Shown here piece by piece: positions 1-7,886 of a stretch of DNA of 64,000 nucleotides (the first letter of the stretch is position 1; each line of letters starts with the position of its first letter). The notes under the pieces were generated by a model. The model ran no database searches. It was given only the letters and a program-made list of their open reading frames with translations, and was not told where the DNA came from. Location of the stretch: the NCBI RefSeq assembly GCF_005796105.1, contig NZ_VAUO01000012.1:46110-110109 (forward strand). The letters run 5' to 3'. The position numbers and the translations under genes are program-made. The stretch comes from Pseudomonas mosselii. GTDB taxonomy: Bacteria > Pseudomonadota > Gammaproteobacteria > Pseudomonadales > Pseudomonadaceae.

Positions 1-1483
1 AGTCCAGCAGCACCGGCTGGCCCGCCGCCTTGGCTTCGGCCAGCGCGGCGTCGAGGGCGGCGGCGCGGGTGAGGGTCTGCCAGGCGTCGGCCTTGGACGC
101 TGTCTGCGCAGCGGCGCCAGGCGGTGGTGGCAATGGACGCAGCGGATCGCCTTGACCGCTCAGGGCGCCGTACCAGCAGGCCAGGGCATACACCAGCAGC
201 GCCAGGCCTAGCAGTTGCGCTAGGCGCTGGCGCGGGGTTTTCACTACCAGTTCCAGGGCGCCGAGGAACAGCGCTACGCCGGCCGCCAGCAACCCGATCA
301 GCAGCAGTGTGACCGGCCCTGGCAGCACTCGGCTGAGCAGGCCGATGGCCAGACCCAGCAGCAGTACGCCGATGGTATTTTTCACGCTGTTCATCCACGC
401 ACCGCTTTTCGGCAGCCAGGCGGCACCGCCGGTGGCGATCAGCAACAGCGGCGCGCCCATGCCCAGGCCCAGGGCGAACAGCTTGAGCGCACCGCCCAGG
501 GCATCACCGCTGGCGCTGATGTACAGCAAGGCGCCGGCCAGCGGCGCCGATACGCACGGCGAGACCAGCAGGCTGGAAAGCACGCCCAGCACTGCGGCGC
601 CCAGCAACGAGCCGCCTTGGGTACGGTTGGCGAGGTTGTCCAGACGGTTGCTCAGCGCCTGCGGCAGCTTGATGTCGAACAGGCCAAACATGGCCAGGGC
701 GAACAGCACGAAGAACGCCGCGAACGGCACCAGTACCCAGGCCGATTGCAGGCGTGCTTGCAGGTTCAACCCGGCACCGAACAGCCCCATCAGCGCACCC
801 AGCACGGCGAAACTCGCTGCCATCGGCAGCACGTATGCCAGCGACAGTGACAGCCCGCGCAGGCCACCGACCTGGCCGCGCAGCACCACGCCGGAGAGGA
901 TCGGCAGCATGGGCAGCACGCAGGGCGTGAAGGTCAGGCCGAGGCCGGCGAGAAAGAACAGCAGTAGCGACTTCCAGCTCCAACCCGCTGCGGCCACGCC
1001 AGCGGTAGTGCTTGGCGCGCCTTCTCCATCGATGCTCAGGCGCTCGGTTTGTGGTGGGTAGCACAGGCCCTTGTCGGCGCAGCCCTGGTAGCCGACCACC
1101 AGGGTGAAGGCGCGGGCGTCGCTGCGTGGCAGTTCGATGTCGAGCACACCGTGGTACACCTCGACCTCGCCGAAGAACTCGTCGTGTTTGGCCTCGCCAG
1201 GGGGGATGTTCGGCGCGCCGAGCGTGATGTCCGCAGGCTCGGCTCGGAACTGCAAGCGGTGGCGATAGAGGTAGTAGCCGTCGGTGGCGATGAAGCGCAA
1301 TTTGACGCTGTGGGCATCGGCCTGCACCAGGCTTAGCTTGAAAGCCTCCTGCACCGGCAGGAAGTCGGCGTTATTGGACAGGGAGGCTGCGCCGAGTGTG
1401 GCGCTGGGGCGGTTGTCGAGCAGGCTGCTGGCGAAGGTGGGGCTGGCCAGCAGCAGGAACAGCAGCAGAAACAGGCGGCGCAT
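1..1483 (-). CDS. dsbD: Thiol:disulfide interchange protein DsbD (DipZ), 3' end cut by window
   Basis: Inner-membrane protein that carries electrons from cytoplasmic thioredoxin to periplasmic DsbC, DsbG and CcmG. I translated the strand from ATG at 1483; 494 codons lie inside the window and no stop is reached. Visible are a signal peptide (MRRLFLLLFLLLASP...), the N-terminal immunoglobulin-like domain with its redox pair CADKGLC, and the multi-helix membrane domain with the conserved cysteines in TPCVLPM and VSPCVSAPL. The C-terminal thioredoxin domain begins (…GQPVLLDW) but its CxxC lies beyond base 1. The next gene in the same direction is a chemoreceptor, as beside dipZ in P. aeruginosa. 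Assignment is secure; the C-terminus cannot be judged. Confidence 0.95.
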   Translation of the reverse strand, partial: MRRLFLLLFLLLASPTFASSLLDNRPSATLGAASLSNNADFLPVQEAFKLSLVQADAHSVKLRFIATDGYYLYRHRLQFRAEPADITLGAPNIPPGEAKHDEFFGEVEVYHGVLDIELPRSDARAFTLVVGYQGCADKGLCYPPQTERLSIDGEGAPSTTAGVAAAGWSWKSLLLFFLAGLGLTFTPCVLPMLPILSGVVLRGQVGGLRGLSLSLAYVLPMAASFAVLGALMGLFGAGLNLQARLQSAWVLVPFAAFFVLFALAMFGLFDIKLPQALSNRLDNLANRTQGGSLLGAAVLGVLSSLLVSPCVSAPLAGALLYISASGDALGGALKLFALGLGMGAPLLLIATGGAAWLPKSGAWMNSVKNTIGVLLLGLAIGLLSRVLPGPVTLLLIGLLAAGVALFLGALELVVKTPRQRLAQLLGLALLVYALACWYGALSGQGDPLRPLPPPPGAAAQTASKADAWQTLTRAAALDAALAEAKAAGQPVLLD

Positions 1484-1564
1484 GGCGGACTCGCGAGGTG
1501 GAACCTGGCGGGCATGATAACGGAGTTGGCAGGGCTTGGGGCCTGCGCCTGACCGGGGGCGGAC

Positions 1565-3526
1565 TCAGAGCCTGAATGCGCGCACCGCCGTATTCAGCTC
1601 GCCTCCTAGCTTGAGCAGTTGCTCGCCTTGCTCGCGCCCTTCACCGATGCGTTGCAGGTTGTCGCCGCCGAGTGCGTGAATCCGTTCGCTGTGATCGCGG
1701 ATCTCGCTCACCGCACCGCTCTGCTGTGCGGTCACGTCGGCGATGCGCACTGCGGTGTCGGCGATGGTTCGAATCGCAGCGACGATCTCGTCGAGCGCGC
1801 CGTCGGCCGATTGGGCCTGGTCAGCGGTGGCTTCAGCGTGCTCAAGCTGAGCCCGCATGCCCTGCACCGAGTCGCGCGCCGCCTGCTGCAAACGGTCGAT
1901 CAGTGCCTGGATCTCGCCGGTGGCACCGGTGGTGCGTTGGGCCAGCGAGCGCACTTCGTCGGCGACCACGGCAAAGCCACGGCCCATTTCGCCGGCCCTT
2001 GCCGCTTCGATGGCGGCGTTGAGGGCCAGCAGGTTGGTCTGTTCGGCAATCGAACGGATCACTGTGAGGACGCCGCCGATGGTGGCTGACTCTTCGGCCA
2101 GTTGTTCGATCATGCGCGCATTGCCTTGCACCTCGTCCACCAGCGAGCGCAGGCCCGACAGGCTTTGGCCGATCACCGCCTGGCCCTGTTCCACCGCACG
2201 GCCGGCATCGCGACTGGCATCGGCAGCGGCGCTGGCATCACCGGCTACTTGCTGAATGGTGGCTTCGAGTTCGCCCAGTGCATCGCGAATCTGCGCGGTA
2301 TCGCCGGCCTGGCGCTCGGCACCCTCGTGCAGCGCGCTGCTCATGCCCGCCAGGGCGTGGCTGCTGCCTGCGACCTGTTCGGCGTTGTGCCGCAGGGTGC
2401 CGACCAGCTCCACCAAGTACTGACGCAGGCGGTTGAGCGAGTCCTGGATATCGTGCAGCTCGCGGTTGGTCTTGCCCAGGGCGATGGGCTGGGCGAAGTC
2501 GCCCTCGGCCCAGCGGGACAGGGCCGGTGCCAACCCGGTGAGGGTGCGTGCCAGGCGCCGTTGCAGGGTGTCGATCAACAGGGCGATCAACAGGATCAGG
2601 GCGATCATCAATCCCTGCATGATGCGCACCTCGGCGGCGATCTTCGCATGCTGGCCACGAACCTCGGGCTCAAGGCCGGCGATGGCCTGTTGCACCGCGT
2701 CCAGCTGTTGGTTGGTGCTGGCGGCCAGCGCAGTGCGCCGCTCGATCTGCTCGCGGGTGCGTTGCAGTTCGGCCGGGTAGCGGTTGAGCAGGCTTTGTAA
2801 CTCGCGTTTCAGGCCGACCGCGACGTCTTCCTGCTGGCTGCTGCCCTGGGACGCCAGGCCCATCATCGCGGCGAAGTCGTCGGCACTGGATTCGGCGGCG
2901 CGGGTCACTCCCAGCAACGGCAGGCTGTCGATCCGTTGGGCCTGGGTGACGATCAGTTGCAGTTCGCGCTCGACCTCGCTGGCCAGCTCGGCGCGGCCAC
3001 TGCTGACCAGCTTGTCGCGGGCTAGCGACAGGCGCCCCAGGTGCAGCGAGGCATCGAACAGCGGCGCGAGGTAACGCTCGCTCTCGCTGCTGCCGCTGTC
3101 TCGGGCGTAGCTGGCCAGTTGTTCGAAATTCGCCCCCAGCTCACGCTCGGCTTGCAGCAGCAGGGCTTGTGGGTCGCCGGCCAGCTTGCCAGCGGCGAGC
3201 AGTTCGTTGCCGGTGAAGGCCTGCAGGTTGTCCAGGCTGGGGCGTAGCTTGCCGGCCAGTTCCTCGGGCCAGTCGGCCAGGGCCGTTTGCAAGCGGGTGT
3301 TGGCTTCCACCGCTGCCGAATGGCGCAGGGCGTCGCCGCTGCCCAGGTACGCCTGGATATTACGCGCCGCATCGTTTTGGAACTGCTGGGACAGGCCCAG
3401 GTAACGTTCCATCAGCTGATAGGGGCGCTCCAGCGCACGCTGCGACCACCAGAGGGTGGTGCCCAGGGCGATACACACGGTCACCAGCAACAGGGTGTTG
3501 AAATTGGTCAGCCACTTCAGGCGCAT
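1565..3526 (-). CDS. Methyl-accepting chemotaxis protein (CtpL-like position)
   Basis: Chemoreceptor of 653 aa. A transmembrane helix at about residues 9-27 is followed by a long, almost purely helical periplasmic sensor (about 28-300), a second membrane helix (IMQGLMIALILLIALLI), a HAMP linker and the cytoplasmic signalling hairpin with the hallmark tip AEQTNLLALNAAIEAARAGE. The all-helical sensor resembles HBM/four-helix-bundle types rather than Cache. It lies between dsbD and gcbA, the place held by ctpL in P. aeruginosa, whose product is linked to phosphate and chloroaniline taxis. That ligand assignment is synteny-based only. It would signal through CheW/CheA; no che genes are nearby. 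Confidence 0.93.
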   Translation of the reverse strand: MRLKWLTNFNTLLLVTVCIALGTTLWWSQRALERPYQLMERYLGLSQQFQNDAARNIQAYLGSGDALRHSAAVEANTRLQTALADWPEELAGKLRPSLDNLQAFTGNELLAAGKLAGDPQALLLQAERELGANFEQLASYARDSGSSESERYLAPLFDASLHLGRLSLARDKLVSSGRAELASEVERELQLIVTQAQRIDSLPLLGVTRAAESSADDFAAMMGLASQGSSQQEDVAVGLKRELQSLLNRYPAELQRTREQIERRTALAASTNQQLDAVQQAIAGLEPEVRGQHAKIAAEVRIMQGLMIALILLIALLIDTLQRRLARTLTGLAPALSRWAEGDFAQPIALGKTNRELHDIQDSLNRLRQYLVELVGTLRHNAEQVAGSSHALAGMSSALHEGAERQAGDTAQIRDALGELEATIQQVAGDASAAADASRDAGRAVEQGQAVIGQSLSGLRSLVDEVQGNARMIEQLAEESATIGGVLTVIRSIAEQTNLLALNAAIEAARAGEMGRGFAVVADEVRSLAQRTTGATGEIQALIDRLQQAARDSVQGMRAQLEHAEATADQAQSADGALDEIVAAIRTIADTAVRIADVTAQQSGAVSEIRDHSERIHALGGDNLQRIGEGREQGEQLLKLGGELNTAVRAFRL

Positions 3527-3625
3527 AGCCGCGAACTTCCTGCGGGGGGAGTGGAGAGGTCGGGCCTGAAGTTATTGCTGTTTTATGACGAGGTGATGAC
3601 GACAGGGGCTTGGCGCCATAAAAAG

Positions 3626-3638
3626 TGGCACAGTGCCA
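3626..3638. promoter_or_regulatory. Perfect 13-bp palindrome between gcbA and the chemoreceptor gene
   Basis: TGGCAC-A-GTGCCA is flanked by A-rich sequence on the left and T-rich sequence on the right. It lies about 100 bp upstream of the chemoreceptor start and 43 bp past the gcbA stop. It could be an operator or a weak bidirectional terminator; the one-base centre forces a short stem. I checked it as a sigma-54 promoter and the GG/GC spacing does not fit. Confidence 0.3.
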
Positions 3639-3680
3639 TTTTGGTGGCTTTAGCGGCCTCGCCGGTCCGGCCCCCGAGCG

Positions 3681-5297
3681 TTACAGGTCGACCCGCACCA
3701 CGCAGTTGCGTCCTGCATGCTTGGCCCGGTACAGCGCCTCGTCGGCGGCGCTGGCCATGCTCGGTGCATCGAGCTGTTCATCCAGCTGTACCACGCCTGC
3801 GCTGAATGTGCATTGCAGGTCATGCGGCTGGGCGGGGTAGTGGATCTCGGCGAACCGTCGACGGATTTCGTCGAGCACCTTATGCGCAGCCTCCAGCGGC
3901 GTGTTGGGCATGACGATGGCGAACTCCTCGCCGCCGTAGCGACCTATGAAGTCCGTCTTGCGCAGGCGTTGCTTGAGGAACAACGCCAGGCTCTTGATCA
4001 CCCGGTCGCCCATAGGGTGGCCGTGGCGGTCGTTGATCTTCTTGAAATGATCGATGTCGAGCATCGCGAAACTCAGCGGCTGCTCTTCGCGGCGTGCACG
4101 GAAGCTACAGTCTTCGAGCAGTTGCAGGATGTGCGTATGGTTGTACAGCCCGGTCAGGCTGTCGCGGACCATACGTGCCTTGAGGTGGCGGGCACGGGCC
4201 GCACGGTTACGCACGGTGGTGACCAAGTGGCGGGCGCGGATCGGCTTGGTCAGAAAGTCATCGCCACCCTCGCTCATGGCGTCCAGTTGCTTGTCCAGGT
4301 CATCCTCGGCCGACAGGTAGATGATCGGCACGCTGACGTAGCGGTCGTTGTGGCGAATCACCTTGGCCAGCTCGGTGCCGGTGCAATCGGGCATGTACAT
4401 GTCGAGGATGATCAGGTCGGGCTGGAAGTCTGCCAGCTCGCGCATGGTGTGTACCGGCTCGGTGAGGGTGCGGGTGATGATACCGGCACCGTTGAGCAGG
4501 CGCTCGGTGTGCAGGGCTTGGGCGCGGGAGTCGTCGATCACCAGCACGCGGAACGGATCGTACTGGGTGGCGCTGGTCAGCAGCTCGACTTTCTCCAGCA
4601 GGCTCGAAGCCTCCAGGGTCCCGGTGAGAAACTCCTGGCCGCCGGCGCGTACCGCCGCCAGGCGGGTCAGCGTATCGGTCTCGTGAAGGCTGAAGAACAG
4701 CAGTGGGATCGATTGCTCCAGTGCTCGCTGCGCCTGTGCGGCCAGTTGCAGGCCAGCGCCTGGACCGGCGAAGTCGACGTCCATGACAATCGCCGCAGGC
4801 AAGCGCTCGCTCATGGAGGCGTGGAATGCTTCGGGGCTGCACAAGGCTTGCACGCTCAGGCCGAAGAACTCCAGTTGCTGGGCCAGGCGTTCTGCGCGGT
4901 CATGGTCCTGCAAGACGATATACACCGGCTTGCGCAGCGGTGGCAGTGGCACGTTGTCGAGTTGGTCGCCCTTGCGCAGGCCTGTGCGCGAGAGGCGCTG
5001 CATCAGGTTGTTCAGCTCGCCGATGAGTTCTGAATTCAGGCGTGCGCCGTTCGCCTCGATAGCTTGCAGCGTCTGGGCGATGGATTGCGACAGGCTGCAG
5101 TGCTGAGGTTGCTCAAAGCGTTCGGCGTAGCGTTGCAGGCGCAGGTTGGCTTCGCACAGCTCGCCCAGGCCGGCACTCGACCACTCGCCGCGCTGCTGGC
5201 GTTGCCAGATTTCGAGGATTTGTCGGGCTTGGTGAATGACCCGTTGGGCGAAATGCTGCTTGAGGCGCTCGTGGCTCGGCTCGGCTGGCTGGGTCAT
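3681..5297 (-). CDS. gcbA: Diguanylate cyclase GcbA (REC-REC-GGDEF)
   Basis: Makes cyclic-di-GMP from two GTP and promotes attachment and biofilm formation in pseudomonads. 538 aa: a helical N-terminus (about 1-120), a first receiver domain (about 125-245), a second receiver (about 250-370) and a C-terminal GGDEF domain. The active-site loop is GGEEF. An inhibitory I-site RKTD lies five residues before it, so product inhibition is expected. Receiver 2 has the full set (IDDS, LDMYMP, FLTKP). Receiver 1 keeps an Asp in MDVDF but has FLTGT where the conserved Lys should be, so it is probably not a normal phospho-receiver. Order dsbD-chemoreceptor-gcbA matches P. aeruginosa PA4845-PA4843. Confidence 0.93.
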   Translation of the reverse strand: MTQPAEPSHERLKQHFAQRVIHQARQILEIWQRQQRGEWSSAGLGELCEANLRLQRYAERFEQPQHCSLSQSIAQTLQAIEANGARLNSELIGELNNLMQRLSRTGLRKGDQLDNVPLPPLRKPVYIVLQDHDRAERLAQQLEFFGLSVQALCSPEAFHASMSERLPAAIVMDVDFAGPGAGLQLAAQAQRALEQSIPLLFFSLHETDTLTRLAAVRAGGQEFLTGTLEASSLLEKVELLTSATQYDPFRVLVIDDSRAQALHTERLLNGAGIITRTLTEPVHTMRELADFQPDLIILDMYMPDCTGTELAKVIRHNDRYVSVPIIYLSAEDDLDKQLDAMSEGGDDFLTKPIRARHLVTTVRNRAARARHLKARMVRDSLTGLYNHTHILQLLEDCSFRARREEQPLSFAMLDIDHFKKINDRHGHPMGDRVIKSLALFLKQRLRKTDFIGRYGGEEFAIVMPNTPLEAAHKVLDEIRRRFAEIHYPAQPHDLQCTFSAGVVQLDEQLDAPSMASAADEALYRAKHAGRNCVVRVDL

Positions 5298-5544
5298 GTC
5301 CTGACTACTTATTGGAGGAGGGGTGCAGGTTCGATGATGGCTCTATGCTAGCACCGCTTTTCCGGCAAGCGAGTGCCTAGTGTCAACAAAGTGTTCAGGG
5401 AGCATTATTCAGTTATTGACCTGTTGGTCGCTTATACGAAAGGCGGCGTCTGCTTTATAGTGCTGGCATTCGGGCTTGCCGTGGCACCCTGACAGCTGTC
5501 GGTGGTCCAAGCCCTGAACCGTCGTGAATCTCAAGGACAATGCC

Positions 5545-6612
5545 ATGCTGGACTGGAAAAATCGTGAGGCCAACGCTGAGCCCCGCGAGCGCGCAGAACC
5601 CCGTGCCTCAGCCACCCGCAGCTACCTGGGCGGCCTGTGGAGCCGTGCCTTGGGCACGGTGATCGGCTTGTACCTGGTGGTGTGCATCGGCTTAGGCTGG
5701 TACTGGAGCGAGGAGCCTGCGCTGTTCCCGGTGCAGCAGAACGCCCAGACTGCCGCTGAGCGCAACGGCCAGCAGATGGTGATCGGCTACACCACCATCG
5801 AGACCCTCAAGACCGTCGCGGGCACCCTGCTCGACAAGCCGGGCGGCTACATCTCCAATGACCGTTTCCCGCCAGGCCTGTGGATGGACAACATGCCGAG
5901 CTGGGAATATGGCGTGCTGGTCCAGGTGCGTGACCTGTCGCGCGCGCTGCGCAAGGACTTCGCCCGTTCCCAGTCGCAGTCCACCGAAGACGCCGACCTG
6001 GCCAAGGCCGAGCCGCGTTTCAACTTCGACAACAAGAGCTGGATCCTGCCGTCGAGTGAGTCGGAGTTCGAAGAGGGCATCAAGTCGCTGACCCGTTACC
6101 AGGTCCGCCTGGCCAAGGGCGACCAGGGCGCGATCTTCTACACCCGTGCCGACAACCTCAACAACTGGCTGGGTGATGTCGCCACCCGCCTGGGCTCGCT
6201 GTCGCAGCGCCTGTCGGCCAGCGTGGGTCGGGTCAAGCTCAACAGCAACCTGAAGACCGAAACCGTGGTTGCCGGCCAGGCGCCGCAGGTTGACGAGGAA
6301 GTGGTCGAAACCCCGTGGTTGCAGATCGATAACGTGTTCTATGAGGCCCGTGGCCAAGCGTGGGCGCTGTCGCACCTGCTGCGTGCCATCGAGGTGGACT
6401 TCGCCGATGTGCTGGCGAAAAAGAACGCGACTGTCAGCGTGCGGCAGATCATCCGCGAGCTGGAGGCCTCGCAGGAGGCGCTGTGGAGTCCAATGGTGCT
6501 CAACGGCAGCGGCTTTGGCATGTGGGCCAACCACTCGCTGGTCATGGCCAACTACATTTCCCGCGCCAACGCTGCCGTGATCGACCTGCGCCAGCTGCTG
6601 TCGCAAGGCTGA
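5545..6612 (+). CDS. DUF2333 family inner-membrane-anchored protein
   Basis: 355 aa, function unknown. I place the start at ATG 5545 because AAGGA sits 7 bp upstream; an in-frame GTG further up (5524) has no ribosome site. A single membrane helix at about residues 32-52 is followed by a large, probably periplasmic domain (conserved-looking LDKPGGYISND, PSWEYGVLVQVRDLSRALRKDFARSQSQ). The protein belongs to the DUF2333 family that lies next to gcbA and speA in pseudomonads. It is divergent from gcbA, sharing a 247-bp promoter region, and is followed one base later by the NUDIX gene, so the two are probably co-transcribed. Confidence 0.85.
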   Translation: MLDWKNREANAEPRERAEPRASATRSYLGGLWSRALGTVIGLYLVVCIGLGWYWSEEPALFPVQQNAQTAAERNGQQMVIGYTTIETLKTVAGTLLDKPGGYISNDRFPPGLWMDNMPSWEYGVLVQVRDLSRALRKDFARSQSQSTEDADLAKAEPRFNFDNKSWILPSSESEFEEGIKSLTRYQVRLAKGDQGAIFYTRADNLNNWLGDVATRLGSLSQRLSASVGRVKLNSNLKTETVVAGQAPQVDEEVVETPWLQIDNVFYEARGQAWALSHLLRAIEVDFADVLAKKNATVSVRQIIRELEASQEALWSPMVLNGSGFGMWANHSLVMANYISRANAAVIDLRQLLSQG

Positions 6613-6613
6613 G

Positions 6614-7150
6614 ATGCCCATCAACCCCGCCGAGGTCGCGCATCGCGCGGCCTCTGATGCCGAGCTGGTGGCTTGGGTCGACGCGCATGATCAGCTGTTG
6701 GGCGCATTGCCCAGGGCTGAACTGCGCGAGCGTGGCCTGATCGGGCGCTGCACGTTCATCCTGTTGTTCAACCGTGCCGGTGAGCTGTGCGTGCACCGCC
6801 GCACGCTGAGCAAGGCGCTGTATCCGGGGTATTGGGATGTGGCGGCAGGTGGCATGGTGGGGTATTTGGAAAGCTATGAAGATTCGGCGGCCCGCGAGCT
6901 TGAAGAAGAACTGGGTGTGAGTGGCGTGGCGCTGCGCTTTCACGAGAAGTTTCACTTCGACCAGCCGGGCAACCGGCTCTGGTGCGCGGTGTTCTCGGCG
7001 GTGTGGGACGGGCCTTTGCGCTTGCAGCCCGAAGAGGTGATGGAGGCGCGGTTCATGCCGGTGGCCCAAGCCCAGCAGGAGAGCGCGCGCTTGCCGTATT
7101 GCCCGGACTCGCTGGTGGCCTTGCAGCGCTACCTCGCCAATACCGTGTAG
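6614..7150 (+). CDS. NUDIX hydrolase
   Basis: 178 aa. A NUDIX fold is clear: GGMVGYLESYEDSAARELEEELGV is a version of the NUDIX box (Gx5Ex7REUxEExGU) that binds the catalytic metal through its glutamates. Such enzymes hydrolyse nucleoside diphosphates linked to another moiety. The sequence resembles the YfcD/IDI-like group (VHRRTLSKALYPGYWDVAAGG), so a phosphorylated isoprenoid or nucleotide substrate is possible, but the substrate cannot be told from sequence. The gene starts one base after the DUF2333 stop. Confidence 0.9.
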   Translation: MPINPAEVAHRAASDAELVAWVDAHDQLLGALPRAELRERGLIGRCTFILLFNRAGELCVHRRTLSKALYPGYWDVAAGGMVGYLESYEDSAARELEEELGVSGVALRFHEKFHFDQPGNRLWCAVFSAVWDGPLRLQPEEVMEARFMPVAQAQQESARLPYCPDSLVALQRYLANTV

Positions 7151-7215
7151 GCGCACGGCTTGGGCGATAAGCCGATGAGGTCGCTAAACCTGCGCAAAAT
7201 GCCGCAATCCGGTAC

Positions 7216-7244
7216 TTAGCAACCGGCGGATTTATCGTTACACT
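7216..7244 (+). promoter_or_regulatory. Putative sigma-70 promoter for the Sui1 gene
   Basis: TTAGCA (7216-7221) is separated by 17 bp from TACACT (7239-7244). The matches to TTGACA and TATAAT are each imperfect but the spacing is ideal. Transcription from about 7251 would give a leader of roughly 110 nt that contains the 14-bp palindrome CGCAAGATCTTGCG at 7265-7278. Confidence 0.45.
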
Positions 7245-7363
7245 GCGCGCCCTTTTCGGGCTGTCGCAAGATCTTGCGGCAGTAGCGCCGCCCCTGCCAG
7301 AGTGGGGCTTCGCGGTCGGCTCCCGTCGACCAGTTTTTTTGTCCTCGGCAAAGAGGAACAAAA

Positions 7364-7735
7364 GTGTCCAAGAAAGCTTCTTCCTTCGCCGCCCTTGGCG
7401 GTCTGGTCTATTCCACCGATGCCGGTCGGCACTGTCCTGACTGTAGCAAGCCGGTGGATGCCTGTGTGTGCAAGCAGCAGTTCGTCGCCGAAGGTGATGG
7501 TATCGCGCGCGTGCGCCGTGAAAGCAAGGGCCGTGGCGGCAAGACCGTCACCACCATTAGCGGTGTACCGCTGCCCCTCGATCAGCTCAAGGAACTCGCC
7601 AGCACGCTCAAGCGCCGCTGCGGCACTGGTGGCGCGCTCAAGGATGGGGTCATCGAGATCCAGGGCGACCATGTCGAGTTGCTCCTCGGCGAGCTGATCA
7701 AACAGGGTTTCAAGGCGAAAAAGTCCGGCGGCTGA
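7364..7735 (+). CDS. yciH: Translation initiation factor Sui1/YciH family
   Basis: 123 aa with the SUI1/eIF1-like fold (RRESKGRGGKTVTTISGVPLP, GTGGALKDGVIEIQGDH). Bacterial YciH is thought to influence fidelity of start-site selection under stress. The N-terminus carries a CPDCSKPVDACVCKQQ segment with four cysteines in pairs, which resembles a small zinc knuckle and is typical of YciH homologues. Start is GTG at 7364 with a good AAGAGGAAC just upstream. It stands between the NUDIX gene and speA as in other pseudomonads. Confidence 0.92.
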   Translation: MSKKASSFAALGGLVYSTDAGRHCPDCSKPVDACVCKQQFVAEGDGIARVRRESKGRGGKTVTTISGVPLPLDQLKELASTLKRRCGTGGALKDGVIEIQGDHVELLLGELIKQGFKAKKSGG

Positions 7736-7886
7736 GGCCGTGACGCGATTTTTTGCCCAGCGCTTTCTAAACTCGTTTCCGTGCACGGGGTCTACCACCG
7801 GGCATGGACGAATCGTCATTTTCAGCTTCTACACTGCGCCCGCCCACTGCTGGGCAGTGTCTTCGACTTATCAATGGGGGACGTGA

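Noticed and set aside
3620..3650. Possible sigma-54 promoter around the TGGCAC palindrome
   Set aside because: The GG and GC elements are not separated by the required 10 bases on either strand.
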